This document shows, one piece after another, positions 40,007 through 49,214 of a stretch of DNA of 64,000 nucleotides (within the stretch, counting starts at the first letter, position 1; every line of letters begins with the position of its first letter). Position numbers and translations under genes: made by a program. Below the pieces are notes generated by a model that was not told where the DNA came from, did not search any database, and saw nothing but the letters and a program-made list of their open reading frames with translations. The DNA lies in the NCBI RefSeq assembly GCF_000647975.1, contig NZ_JFKE01000005.1, positions 186,001 through 250,000 of the forward strand. The letters are read 5' to 3'. The stretch is from Actibacterium mucosum KCTC 23349. Lineage in GTDB: Bacteria > Pseudomonadota > Alphaproteobacteria > Rhodobacterales > Rhodobacteraceae.

Positions 40007-41548
40007 TTAACCGCGGCGGAGCGAGGCTTTGAGTTCTGACAGGTGGAATGCGCCAAGAGCTTGGCCGATCACTGCGTAGCTGCCCATGCCGACAGCCACC
40101 AACAAGGCCAGCGCGGCATAACGGACGGTTGCCATTACAAGCAGCGGCTCCAGCAGAGAATGCGCCGCGACTAAAATGACAGCCATGAACAGGCTGGCCA
40201 GCAGGGCTTTGCCCGCGCGCGACCAGAATCGGGTGTCGAGTCGGGCGGCGTCACCCATGTCGCGGGATCCACGCCACAGCAGGGCTACGGTGGCCCAGCC
40301 TGCCAGGGTGGTGCCCAGGGCAGCGGCAAGGTAGCCGATGACGGGCGCAAGTCCCACGGCAAGCGCTGCGTTCACGGCCATGGCCACCAACGCGTAGTAG
40401 AAGGGGCGGCGGGTATCCTCGCGGGCGAAATAGAGTGGTTGCAGCACCTTCTGAATCACAAAGGCGGGCAGGCCGAGGCCATAGATCGCCACGGCCAGTG
40501 CGGTTGCGGCGGTATCTTGCGCAGTGAATGCACCGCGTTGGAACAGTGTGCCGATCAGCGGGCCGGGAATGGCAACCAACGCAGCGGCGGCGGGCAAGGT
40601 CAGGATCAGGGTGATTTCGCCAGCGCGGCTGAGGGCGTTCTGGCTGCCAACAGTGTCTTCGGCCTGCAGGCGGCGGCTGAGATCGGGCAGAAGGACCACT
40701 CCAATGGCGATGCCGACCACGCCAAGCGGCAGCTGGTACAGCCGGTCGGCATAGTTCAGCCAAGCAATTGCACCGTCAAAGAAGCTGGCCACTTGACGAC
40801 CAACCAGCAGGTTCACCTGCACCACGCCGCCTGCCAATGCCGCCGGGGCTGCAATGATGGCAAGGCGTTTCAGTTCGGGCGTCATGCGGGGCATTCGCGG
40901 GCGCAGGCGATACCCGGCACGCGCCGCCGCGGTCCAGACCAGCATCAATTGGGCAAGCCCAGCCAGCGGTACGGTCCAAGCCAGTGTATCACCGATAGGC
41001 CAGCCGGACAGATGGCCCAAACCCATTGCCCCGATAAAGAGCACGTTCAGCAGCACCGGCGCCGCGGCTGCCGCGGTGAACCGACCCAGCGCATTCAAAA
41101 CACCAGATAACAACGCTGCCAGCGAAATGAAGAGGATGTAAACGAACCCGATCCTGGCGAAGTAGGTGGCCAGATCCAGCCGTGCGTCACCGGCAAAGCC
41201 ACCGGCCATGGCCAGCACCAGCCAAGGCATGAAAAGCTGTGCCAGTAGAGTGAAGACGATCAGTAGGCCCGCCAATCCGGCAAAGGCATCGCGGGCGAAG
41301 TCATGCGCACCCTCACCGGCCTCCAGCTTTTTCGAAAACATCGGAACGAAGGCCATGTTGAACGCGCCCTCGGCAAAGAAGCGGCGGAACATATTGGGCA
41401 GCGAGAACGCGATCAGGAACGCCTCGGCGACCGGCCCGGCGCCAAGGAACGCGGCGATCAGGATATCACGCACGAACCCCAAGACACGACTGAGCAGCGT
41501 CCAGCTTCCGACGGTCAGAAACCCAGATCCCAGCCGGATCGCCCGCAT
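40007..41548 (-). CDS. murJ: Lipid II flippase MurJ
   Basis: A 513-aa polytopic protein of the MVF/MOP superfamily with about 14 helices. The N-terminal FLTVGSWTLLSRVLGFVRDIL and FNMAFVPMFSKKLEAGE with conserved basic residues are diagnostic. It flips undecaprenyl-linked peptidoglycan precursor across the inner membrane. Its ATG overlaps the glnD stop by one base (TGATG), so it is translated behind glnD. It ends 88 bp from the rhomboid gene on the opposite strand. Confidence 0.95.
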   Translation of the reverse strand: MRAIRLGSGFLTVGSWTLLSRVLGFVRDILIAAFLGAGPVAEAFLIAFSLPNMFRRFFAEGAFNMAFVPMFSKKLEAGEGAHDFARDAFAGLAGLLIVFTLLAQLFMPWLVLAMAGGFAGDARLDLATYFARIGFVYILFISLAALLSGVLNALGRFTAAAAAPVLLNVLFIGAMGLGHLSGWPIGDTLAWTVPLAGLAQLMLVWTAAARAGYRLRPRMPRMTPELKRLAIIAAPAALAGGVVQVNLLVGRQVASFFDGAIAWLNYADRLYQLPLGVVGIAIGVVLLPDLSRRLQAEDTVGSQNALSRAGEITLILTLPAAAALVAIPGPLIGTLFQRGAFTAQDTAATALAVAIYGLGLPAFVIQKVLQPLYFAREDTRRPFYYALVAMAVNAALAVGLAPVIGYLAAALGTTLAGWATVALLWRGSRDMGDAARLDTRFWSRAGKALLASLFMAVILVAAHSLLEPLLVMATVRYAALALLVAVGMGSYAVIGQALGAFHLSELKASLRRG

Positions 41549-44373
41549 CAGGCCTGCGCCCGTTCTGCACCGCGTTCAATGGCGCGGCGCAGCTTTTCTT
41601 CCAACGCCTTCTGGCGGTTGTCGGCGTGCAGTTTCAGCCCGAACATGTCTTTGACATAGAAGGTATCAACGACCTGCGCGCCGTAGGTCGCGATCACGGC
41701 CGAAGCGATATACATGTTGCTTGCCGCCAGTGTGCGGGTCAGGTCAAACAGCAGGCCGGGGCGGTCGCGGGTATCCACCTCGATGATCGTGTAAATCTCG
41801 GACCCTTCGTTGTCGAAGGTGATTTGGGTTGGGAATTTGAAGCCGCGTTCGCGTTTCGGCAGCTTGTCCTTGTCGGCAAATTTCTGGCGTGCGATGACTT
41901 CGCCCTTCAACGTGCCCTCGATCATCTTGCGCAGCCGCGGCAGGCGGCCCGCGTCATAGGGGGCACCGTCGCCATCCTGCACCCAGAACGCGGCGGTGGC
42001 ATAGCCGTCTTTCGAGGTATAGGTGCGCGCATCCACGATATTGGCGCCAACCAGCGCCAAAGCCCCCGCCAACCGTGAGAAGATACCGGGGTGATCGGCC
42101 AGCGCGAACAGCACTTGTGTGGCGTCGCGGTCGGGGTCCGGGGTCAGGTTAATGCGAATCTCGTTGTCCGAAATGCCGTGCAAAAGCTTGGCCAGCTCTG
42201 CGTGGCTTTCGGTGGGCAGACCTTGCCAGTAGGGAGGGTAGTGGCGCGTGGTCTCGCGGCGCAGGTCGGTTTTGTCCCAATCGGACAGGGCCTTGCGAAG
42301 GGCGGCTTTGGCCTCGGACATACGGGCCTCGCGGTTGACCGCCTCCATGCCGTTTTCCAGAACCGCGGCGGTTTCGGAATAAAGCGTACGCAGCAGCTGC
42401 GCCTTCCAGTTGTTCCACGTGCCCGGCCCAACCCCGCGAATGTCGCAGACCGTCAGCACCGTCAACAAGTCCAACCGCGCGATGGATTTCACTTGTTTGG
42501 CGAAATCCCGAACCGTGCGCGGATCGGAAATATCGCGCTTTTGCGCCACGTCGGACATCAGCAGGTGGTTGCGGATCAGCCATTCGACGGTTTCACAATC
42601 CTCAGCCTTCAGGCCCAGACGTGGGGCAACCTTGCGCGCGATGCGGGCGCCGAGGATCGAGTGATCTTCTTCGCGTCCCTTGCCGATATCGTGCAGCAGC
42701 AGCGCCACGTACAGAACCTTGCGGTTCACGCCCGCCTTCAGGATGCGGCTGGCCACGGGCAGGCTTTCACGCAGTTCCTCGCGCTCGATCTGCGCCAGAA
42801 CCGAGATCGTCTGAATCGTGTGCTCATCCACCGTGTAATGGTGGTACATGTTGAACTGCATCATCGCCAGGATCGGCTCGAACTCGGGCACAAAGGCGGC
42901 CAGCACGCCCAGCTCGTTCATCCGGCGCAGGGCGCGTTCGGGATTGCCGTGTTTCAACATCAGGTCAAGGAAGATGCGCTGCGCGTCCTTGTTGGCGCGC
43001 AGATCGTCGTCGATCAGGTGCAGATTGGCCTTGATGAACCGCATCGCGTTAGGATGCAGCAGCGTGCCGGTGCGCAGCGCCTCTTCAAAGATGCGCAGGA
43101 TGTTGACGGGGTCATCCAGAAACGTTGCCTCGTTTTCAACATCCAGCCGGTTCTGTTCGATCTTATAGCCGGCCTTGGCGCGCTTGCGGCGGCGAAAGAG
43201 GCGCGTCAGGCGGGGTTCCTGTTTGACATGGCTTGCTTCCAGCGCGGTCAAGAAAATCCGTGTCAGCTCGCCCACATGGGTGGCGTGGCGAAAGTAATCC
43301 TGCATGAAGTGTTCAACGGCGCGTCGCCCACCCTTGTCGACATAGCCCATGCGCGCGGCCACCTCGACCTGGCGGTCAAAGGTCAACTGGTCCAGCGCCC
43401 GGCCCGCGATCAGGTGCAGATGGCACCGCACCGCCCACAGAAAGTTCTCGGCCGCATCAAACTCGGCAATCTCGTCCTGGGTAAAGGCGTCCAGCTTGAC
43501 CAGATCGGCCACCGTGTCGACGCCATGAACGTATTTGGCAATCCAGAACAGCGATTGCAGGTCGCGCAGGCCGCCTTTGCCCTCTTTCACGTTGGGCTCA
43601 ACCATATAGCGCTGGCCGCCCTGCTTGGTGTGGCGCTCGGCCCGTTCGGTCAGCTTGGCCTCGATGAAGTCGCGGGCGGTGTTGCTGAACAGTTCGTTTT
43701 GCAGCCGGTCATGCAGTTCGTCGTAAAGGGGTGCATAGCCGCCAAGATAGCGCAGTTCCAGCATCGCGGTGCGGATCGTGTAGTCCTCGCGGCCCAGCCG
43801 CAGACAGTCGCGCACGGTGCGGCTGGCATGGCCGACCTTCAGCTTCAGATCCCACAGCATGTATAACATGGATTCGATCACGCTCTCGGCCCAGGCGGTG
43901 ATCTTGTAGGGCGTCAAAAACAGCAAATCGACGTCCGAATGCGGCGCCATTTCCGCCCGGCCATAGCCGCCCACACCCAACAATGCCAGCTTTTCACCTT
44001 CGGTGGGCGAGGGGCAGGGATGCAGGTATTGCGTGGCCACATGATGGGCCCCCAGCACAAGGCAATCGGTCAGATAGGCATAGGCCCGCACCGCCCGGCG
44101 CGAGGCAAACGGTTGCGCGGTGATGGCGGCATCGATGGTCGCCGTCCCGGTCTTGCGGGCGTCCCGCAGCAAGGCAACGGTGGCGCTGCGCATCTTGGAC
44201 CGGTCAGAGGTGTCGGCCAAGGCGTCACCGACGGCCTGCAAGAAAGCGCCGCCGTCGAAAATCTCGGCGGCGGGGCAAATCAGGCCGTCAGGTGCGTTCT
44301 TGAATGGATGGGCGGGGTGGGCCGGATCAGCTGCCGGCGCCACCAAAACTTCTTGGGGCAGGGTCAATAACAA
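41548..44373 (-). CDS. glnD: [Protein-PII] uridylyltransferase / uridylyl-removing enzyme
   Basis: A 941-aa nitrogen sensor that uridylylates PII under nitrogen limitation. Domains: nucleotidyltransferase with GVGGYGRAEMAPHSDVDLLF (about 130-150), GlnD-type NTase linker, HD domain with LLLHDIGKGREEDHS (near 590), and two C-terminal ACT domains (LFALADHPGIFSRLAGALAL and IIEVDTRDRPGLLFDLTRTL) that bind glutamine. The start is uncertain: TTG at 44373 lies 47 bp inside lpoA; starts 10 codons later are also possible. Confidence 0.95.
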   Translation of the reverse strand: MLLTLPQEVLVAPAADPAHPAHPFKNAPDGLICPAAEIFDGGAFLQAVGDALADTSDRSKMRSATVALLRDARKTGTATIDAAITAQPFASRRAVRAYAYLTDCLVLGAHHVATQYLHPCPSPTEGEKLALLGVGGYGRAEMAPHSDVDLLFLTPYKITAWAESVIESMLYMLWDLKLKVGHASRTVRDCLRLGREDYTIRTAMLELRYLGGYAPLYDELHDRLQNELFSNTARDFIEAKLTERAERHTKQGGQRYMVEPNVKEGKGGLRDLQSLFWIAKYVHGVDTVADLVKLDAFTQDEIAEFDAAENFLWAVRCHLHLIAGRALDQLTFDRQVEVAARMGYVDKGGRRAVEHFMQDYFRHATHVGELTRIFLTALEASHVKQEPRLTRLFRRRKRAKAGYKIEQNRLDVENEATFLDDPVNILRIFEEALRTGTLLHPNAMRFIKANLHLIDDDLRANKDAQRIFLDLMLKHGNPERALRRMNELGVLAAFVPEFEPILAMMQFNMYHHYTVDEHTIQTISVLAQIEREELRESLPVASRILKAGVNRKVLYVALLLHDIGKGREEDHSILGARIARKVAPRLGLKAEDCETVEWLIRNHLLMSDVAQKRDISDPRTVRDFAKQVKSIARLDLLTVLTVCDIRGVGPGTWNNWKAQLLRTLYSETAAVLENGMEAVNREARMSEAKAALRKALSDWDKTDLRRETTRHYPPYWQGLPTESHAELAKLLHGISDNEIRINLTPDPDRDATQVLFALADHPGIFSRLAGALALVGANIVDARTYTSKDGYATAAFWVQDGDGAPYDAGRLPRLRKMIEGTLKGEVIARQKFADKDKLPKRERGFKFPTQITFDNEGSEIYTIIEVDTRDRPGLLFDLTRTLAASNMYIASAVIATYGAQVVDTFYVKDMFGLKLHADNRQKALEEKLRRAIERGAERAQA

Positions 44374-45502
44374 TTACCTGGTTTTCTTTGATTTCAGCCA
44401 CGGCAAGGCCGCGCTCGTTTGTTCCGTCGGCGCGCAGACGGAACACGCCGCTGACACCGGCAAAGCCGGACGGTTGCGTCAGGCCAACCGTGGTCAGGGC
44501 GTTAGAGTTGCCCTGTTTGATCAGCGCACCGATCGCAGCAATTCCGTCATATGCAAGGCCCGAGATCGGGTGCGGCGCCTGACCGAAGGCCGCTTGGAAG
44601 CGGGCAGCGTAGGCATTGCCCAGCTGCGGGTCGGGCAGTGCAAACCAGCCACCTTGTACCCCGGGAAGTGCCAGCGTTGTGGCAGGAATGTCCCAGCGGG
44701 TCAGTCCCATGAACTGGAACTGCGGCGCGGAAATCCGGTTCTCGGGCAGCAACTGCGTGACCAGCGGCAGCGCGCCGGCGGTGTCCGCGGTAAAGAACAG
44801 CGAATTTGCGCCCGAATCGCGCGCCGTTGATGCAATCTCAGGGATCGCCTGAACGATGCCGTTTTGTGAGAACTCATAGGTGACCTCGCCAACAACGGCG
44901 GTCCCTGCGGCGGCTGCGGCACTGCGGATCGCGCTTGCACCGGCCTGACCGGCAACGTTGCCGTCGCTGACAATCATGACAGAGCCGCGCCCGCGTGCAT
45001 TGGCAAAGCTCAGCAGCCGTTTGGCGGTGTTCTGGAAGGTCGGACCAAGGACAAACACGTTGCCGCCGGCAATCTCGGTGTTGTTCGAGAAGCTCAGGAC
45101 GTTCACGTTCCGGCTGGCAACGGCCACGCCGGCAGCGTTGGCGTTTTGTGCGTAGACGGGGCCAAGAATGATCTTGGCGCCTTCGTCCACGGCCTGTTTT
45201 GCAACGCTGGCCGCAATTTCGGGGTTGCCGGCGGTGTTGTAGACGCGCAGGTCAATTTTGACGCCGTCCAGATCGGACACGGCCAGACGCGCGGCGTTTT
45301 CAAGGTTTTGTGCCAGAACGTCATCGGCTGCCTCGCCTGAACCGCCCGGCACCAAAAGGGCCACCTGCACCTCGGCATTGGGATTGATCGAACGTCCGGT
45401 CTGACCCGTGGTGGCCGGCACACAGGCCGCAAGGCCCAGCATCGAAACCGCCATTGTCATACCATACATCGCCTTGCGAACAGGCCGGAAAACGGCAAAC
45501 AT
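44327..45502 (-). CDS. Penicillin-binding protein activator LpoA-like lipoprotein
   Basis: A 391-aa lipoprotein: the signal ends in the lipobox LAAC (Cys27), then a periplasmic binding-protein fold (VQVALLVPGGSGEAADDVLA, IILGPVYAQNANAAGV, PHPISGLAYDGIAAIGALI) as in LpoA/YraM, which activates PBP1a in gamma-proteobacteria. In Rhodobacterales the partner is not defined. It leads a set lpoA-glnD-murJ. It is divergent from rsmI, and rsmI-yraN next to lpoA is the order also seen in enterics. Confidence 0.88.
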   Translation of the reverse strand: MFAVFRPVRKAMYGMTMAVSMLGLAACVPATTGQTGRSINPNAEVQVALLVPGGSGEAADDVLAQNLENAARLAVSDLDGVKIDLRVYNTAGNPEIAASVAKQAVDEGAKIILGPVYAQNANAAGVAVASRNVNVLSFSNNTEIAGGNVFVLGPTFQNTAKRLLSFANARGRGSVMIVSDGNVAGQAGASAIRSAAAAAGTAVVGEVTYEFSQNGIVQAIPEIASTARDSGANSLFFTADTAGALPLVTQLLPENRISAPQFQFMGLTRWDIPATTLALPGVQGGWFALPDPQLGNAYAARFQAAFGQAPHPISGLAYDGIAAIGALIKQGNSNALTTVGLTQPSGFAGVSGVFRLRADGTNERGLAVAEIKENQVIVIDPAPRSFGGAGS

Positions 45503-45600
45503 AAGATCTCTCCATCACTGGCGGGCGACATGCCCGGCACGCGGCGCGACACTACGCCGAACCGGGGGGCAAGTAAACGACCCAGAGGGGCCATTTCGCC

Positions 45601-46458
45601 GTGAAGATTGAAACAGGCACGCTTTCGCCGGGGCTCTATTTTGTCGCTACACCCATCGGCGCGGCGCGCGACATCACGCTCAGGGCGCTGGATGTATTGG
45701 CCTCGGCCGATGTGCTGGTGGCCGAAGATACGCGCACCCTGAAACACCTGCTGCGCCTGCACGGTATCACGCTGGGCGACCGGCCGGTGCTGGCCTATCA
45801 CGACCATTCCGGGCCCGAGACGCGCGACCGGATCGTCGCCCGCATCGCCGAAGGCCGGGCCGTGGCCTATGCGTCCGAGGCGGGTACCCCCCTGGTGGCC
45901 GACCCGGGCTATCAGTTGGGCCGGGCGGCCATCGACGCGGGCCTGCCGGTGACCACCGCGCCCGGCCCGTCGGCCGCCATCGCGGCGCTAACCGTGTCGG
46001 GCCTGCCGTCGGATCGGTTCCTATTCGCGGGCTTTGCGCCCAATGCCGGCGGTCCCCGGCGCAAATGGCTGCGCGATCTGGCTGGCACGGATGCTACGCA
46101 GATCGTCTATGAATCGCCCCGCCGCCTGGCCGCCTTTCTGGCCGATCTGGCCACCACGCATGGCGCCGACCGCCCGGTCGTGATCTGCCGCGAACTGACC
46201 AAGAAATTCGAAGAAGTGCGCCGGGGCACTGCCGGGAATCTGGCCACGGCGCTGAAGGATCAGCCGGTCAAGGGCGAGGTTGTGGTGCTGATCGCCCGAG
46301 CCGAGGCGCAGGTGGCGGATGAGGATACGATCGATGCGGCTTTGGACGCCGCCCTTGAACGTCTGTCTGTCAAGGACGCCGCGGCCGAGGTTGCCGCTGC
46401 CCTGAACCTGCCCCGCCGGCAGGTCTATCAGGCCGCCCTGACGCGGGCGAAGAAATGA
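45601..46458 (+). CDS. rsmI: 16S rRNA (cytidine1402-2'-O)-methyltransferase
   Basis: A 285-aa tetrapyrrole-methylase-fold enzyme. It has LYFVATPIGAARDITLRAL, LVAEDTRTLKHLLRLH, YASEAGTPLVADPGY and the SAM-binding TAPGPSAAIAALTVSGLP. It methylates C1402 of 16S rRNA in the decoding centre. It starts with GTG (45601) and overlaps yraN by 4 bp (ATGA). Confidence 0.96.
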   Translation: MKIETGTLSPGLYFVATPIGAARDITLRALDVLASADVLVAEDTRTLKHLLRLHGITLGDRPVLAYHDHSGPETRDRIVARIAEGRAVAYASEAGTPLVADPGYQLGRAAIDAGLPVTTAPGPSAAIAALTVSGLPSDRFLFAGFAPNAGGPRRKWLRDLAGTDATQIVYESPRRLAAFLADLATTHGADRPVVICRELTKKFEEVRRGTAGNLATALKDQPVKGEVVVLIARAEAQVADEDTIDAALDAALERLSVKDAAAEVAAALNLPRRQVYQAALTRAKK

Positions 46459-46808
46459 CCGGCAAGACCAGCTATCTGAACGGCCACGCCGCCGAAGACA
46501 TCGTGGCGCGCCACTACGCGGCGCGTGGTTACGCCCTGTTGGCCCGCCGCTGGCGCGGGCAGGCGGGCGAGATCGACCTGATCGTCGCCGACGGTGACGG
46601 GCTGATCTTTGTCGAGGTCAAAGCCGCCCGCGACCACGCCACAGCCGCCGCCAAACTGCGCCCCGCGCAGATGCAGCGTCTGTTGCAGGCAGGCGCCGAG
46701 TTTGCCGGCACACAGCCCCGCGGCCAGTTGACGCCAATGCGGTTCGATGCCGCCCTGGTGGATCGCAGCGGCACCGTCGAAATCCTCGAAAACGCCTTCT
46801 CGGCCTAG
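46455..46808 (+). CDS. yraN: YraN-family (UPF0102) endonuclease-fold protein
   Basis: A 117-aa protein with a restriction-endonuclease-like fold: GHAAEDIVARHYAARGYALLARRWRG, then the acidic catalytic-type motif GEIDLIVADGDGLIFVEVKAA. Its role is poorly defined (DNA processing suggested). It is translationally coupled to rsmI, the standard arrangement. Confidence 0.93.
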   Translation: MTGKTSYLNGHAAEDIVARHYAARGYALLARRWRGQAGEIDLIVADGDGLIFVEVKAARDHATAAAKLRPAQMQRLLQAGAEFAGTQPRGQLTPMRFDAALVDRSGTVEILENAFSA

Positions 46809-46812
46809 CCGC

Positions 46813-47370
46813 GGCACCTCCAGCCGGTTAACAGCGCCGAAGGCGCCCGGCTGTTCCATTGGCAACAGGTGTTTCTGAAGGAAACACCGAGTGCACCAGA
46901 CCGCCTCAGAGGGCTGGCCATTTTGCACGCGTCACCCACGGCATGTCTGTCGAAGGCATGTTGCCACCATTGACCTCTTCGGTGCCTGCGTCCCGTCGCC
47001 ACCCCGCGGTCTTTGCCACCAAGCTGTAACACCCCCAGCCGGTTAACAGCGCCGTAGGCGCCCGGCTGATCGCCAGACCGCCCGGATGGGCTGGCGATTT
47101 TGCGTGCGGCGCGCGCGACATTTCTGTTGGAGGCGTTTGGCCACCATAAAGCACTCCAAAACCAACGTCCCCTCGCCATCCCGCGGTCTTTATCGCCAGG
47201 CCGCAACGCCCGGGCCTGTTTACTGCACCATGGGCACCCGGCTTTTCGCCATGCCGCCCCCGCGATCTTCCGCGCCATTTGCCCGCACAGCCAATGTTGA
47301 AATCCCACCAACCGCTTTTCGCACCCAAACGATTGCAACCGGCGCCCGGGCTTGCCATGTAAGGCGCAGC
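46813..47370. repeat. Diverged tandem repeat block between yraN and gshB
   Basis: The 577-bp gap between yraN and gshB holds no convincing gene but at least two clear copies and a third degenerate copy of a unit of about 175-215 bp. Unit starts are marked by CAGCCGGTTAACAGCGCCG at 46821 and 47036, and a weaker CGGGCCTGTTTACTGCACC at 47211. In the clear units CAGCCGG and CCGGCTG bracket an inner GCGCC-GNA-GGCGC stem, a compound hairpin. CCGCGGTCTTT also recurs at about 47023 and 47182. The minus strand shows a repeated GAVNR-like peptide in one frame, so a degraded coding repeat is possible. Confidence 0.65.
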
Positions 47371-47385
47371 CTGCAGGAGACCGCA

Positions 47386-48327
47386 ATGCCCCTCAAGATC
47401 GCCTTTCAGATGGACCCGATCGGCCCCATCGACATCAATGCCGACAGCACCTTCCGCCTTGCCATCGAGGCGCAGGCGCGCGGCCACAGCCTGTTCTATT
47501 ACACACCCGACAAGCTTTATTGGGACAATGGCCGCGTCATGGCGCGCGGCTGGCCGCTGGAGGTTCGGCGTGAGGTGGGCAACCATTTCACCCTGGGCGA
47601 TGAACAAGACGTGGACCTGGCCGAATACGATGTCGTGTGGCTGCGCCAGGACCCGCCCTTTGACATGGGCTATATCACCACCACGCATTTGTTGGAGCGT
47701 ATCCACCCGCAAACGCTGGTGGTCAATGATCCGTTCTGGGTCCGCAATTTCCCCGAAAAGCTGTTGGTGCTGCAATTCACCGACCTGATCCCGCCCACCA
47801 TGATCGCCCGCGATCTGGACACGATCCGCCGGTTCAAGGACGCCCATGGCGACATCATCCTGAAGCCGCTTTATGGCAATGGCGGGGCCGGTGTGTTCCG
47901 GCTGGACCCCAATGACCGCAACCTTGCCTCGTTGCACGAGCTGTTCACCGGCCTCAGCCGCGAGCCGCTGATCGCGCAGAAATTCCTGCCCGACGTCTCG
48001 GCTGGCGACAAGCGTGTGATCCTGGTGGATGGCGAACCCGTGGGCGCCATCAACCGCGTGCCGCAAGCCGGCGAAACGCGGTCGAACATGCATGTGGGCG
48101 GTCGGCCCGAAAAGATCGGCCTGACCGAGCGTGATCTGGAGATCTGCGCCGCCATCGGCCCGACCCTGCGCGACAACGGCCAGATCTTCGTGGGCATCGA
48201 CGTGATCGGCAACTACCTGACCGAGATCAACGTGACCTCGCCCACCGGCCTGCAAGAGCTGGAACGGTTCGACGGCACCAACGTGGCCGAGAAGATCTGG
48301 CAGGCGATCGAGGCCAAGCGCGCGTGA
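47386..48327 (+). CDS. gshB: Glutathione synthetase
   Basis: A 313-aa ATP-grasp ligase joining gamma-glutamylcysteine and glycine. It has [19 protein letters not shown] at the N-terminus, ATP-binding [17 protein letters not shown], and [19 protein letters not shown] at the C-terminus. The ATG at 47386 has CAGGAGA upstream. Two GST genes in the window would use its product. It overlaps the esterase gene by 4 bp (GTGA). Confidence 0.97.
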   Translation: MPLKIAFQMDPIGPIDINADSTFRLAIEAQARGHSLFYYTPDKLYWDNGRVMARGWPLEVRREVGNHFTLGDEQDVDLAEYDVVWLRQDPPFDMGYITTTHLLERIHPQTLVVNDPFWVRNFPEKLLVLQFTDLIPPTMIARDLDTIRRFKDAHGDIILKPLYGNGGAGVFRLDPNDRNLASLHELFTGLSREPLIAQKFLPDVSAGDKRVILVDGEPVGAINRVPQAGETRSNMHVGGRPEKIGLTERDLEICAAIGPTLRDNGQIFVGIDVIGNYLTEINVTSPTGLQELERFDGTNVAEKIWQAIEAKRA

Positions 48328-49214
48328 GCCTGCGCATGGGGTGGTCGGCGGCGCTGATCCGCCCCGTCGCGCGGGCCGCCATGGCCCGGGCCGACGACCC
48401 CGCACCGCTGCGCCGGGCCATGCGGCTGATGTCGAAATACCTGTTGCGCGGGCCGCGCAATGTGCCGGCCCAGACTATCACGACGCCCACCGGCCGCGCC
48501 CTGTGGCTGGGCGCGCGGTACGCCGACGGCCCCGTCATCCTCTATTTTCACGGCGGCGGCTTTGTCGCCGGTTCCCCGCAAACGCATCGCAAACTGGCCG
48601 CGCGCTTATCGGTTCTGACCGGTCTGCCGGTGGTTCTGCCGCCCTACAGGCTGGCACCCGAACACCGCCTGCCCGCCGCGCAACACGATGCGCTGGCCGC
48701 AGCGGACTGGCTGATCGGGCAGGGGGTTGCGGCGGACCGGATCATTCTGGGCGGTGACAGCGCCGGGGGCGGGCTGGCCTTGTCGGTACTGTCGGCGCTC
48801 TGCAAGCGCGACACACCGCCCCGCGCCGCCTTTGCCTTCTGCCCCTTCACCGATGTCACCTTCGCGGGCGCTTCGGTGCGCGAAAATGCCCGCACCGACC
48901 ACTTCTTTCCGGGTGACCGAGTGGGCGATCTGGCCACACGCATTCTGGGTGATACCCCGCCCGACGATCCGCGCCTGTCGCCGCTTTTTGCGCGCTTTCC
49001 CAATTGCCCGCCGGTGCTGCTGCAGGCTTCGACCACCGAAATCCTGCGCGACGACAGCGCGCGCATGGCCGAAGCTCTGACCGCGCAGGGCGCAGAGGTC
49101 ACATTGCAATTGTGGGAAAACGCCCCGCATGTTTGGCACCTGGCCGACGGCTGGTGGCCCGAAGCACGGGCCGCCTTACGCAAGGCGGCCACATTTCTTT
49201 CAGAACTTGATTAG
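48324..49214 (+). CDS. Alpha/beta hydrolase, hormone-sensitive-lipase type
   Basis: A 296-aa esterase with the HSL oxyanion motif [10 protein letters not shown] (near 75), nucleophile elbow [10 protein letters not shown] (near 150), and the likely catalytic Asp/His region in [11 protein letters not shown]. The substrate is probably a short acyl ester. The start GTG 48324 overlaps the gshB stop; ATG 48336 is the alternative. It ends on the yifB stop of the opposite strand. Confidence 0.9.
   Translation: MSLRMGWSAALIRPVARAAMARADDPAPLRRAMRLMSKYLLRGPRNVPAQTITTPTGRALWLGARYADGPVILYFHGGGFVAGSPQTHRKLAARLSVLTGLPVVLPPYRLAPEHRLPAAQHDALAAADWLIGQGVAADRIILGGDSAGGGLALSVLSALCKRDTPPRAAFAFCPFTDVTFAGASVRENARTDHFFPGDRVGDLATRILGDTPPDDPRLSPLFARFPNCPPVLLQASTTEILRDDSARMAEALTAQGAEVTLQLWENAPHVWHLADGWWPEARAALRKAATFLSELD

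Noticed and set aside
41626-43866. Long plus-strand open frames opposite glnD
   Set aside because: Antisense to a fully conserved GlnD; no domain, no start signal.
46821-47243. CRISPR array
   Set aside because: The repeat units are about 175-215 bp, diverged and not separated by unique spacers of uniform length; no cas gene is present.
46805-47386. Minus-strand frame of about 190 codons across the repeat block
   Set aside because: It has repeated GAVNR-like peptides because the DNA repeats, no ribosome-binding site, and a start inside the gshB leader. Kept as a repeat, with coding left open.
46906-48405. Long minus-strand open frame over gshB and the repeat block
   Set aside because: It lies antisense to gshB, whose protein is clearly recognisable, and its low-complexity sequence is typical of a shadow frame in GC-rich DNA.
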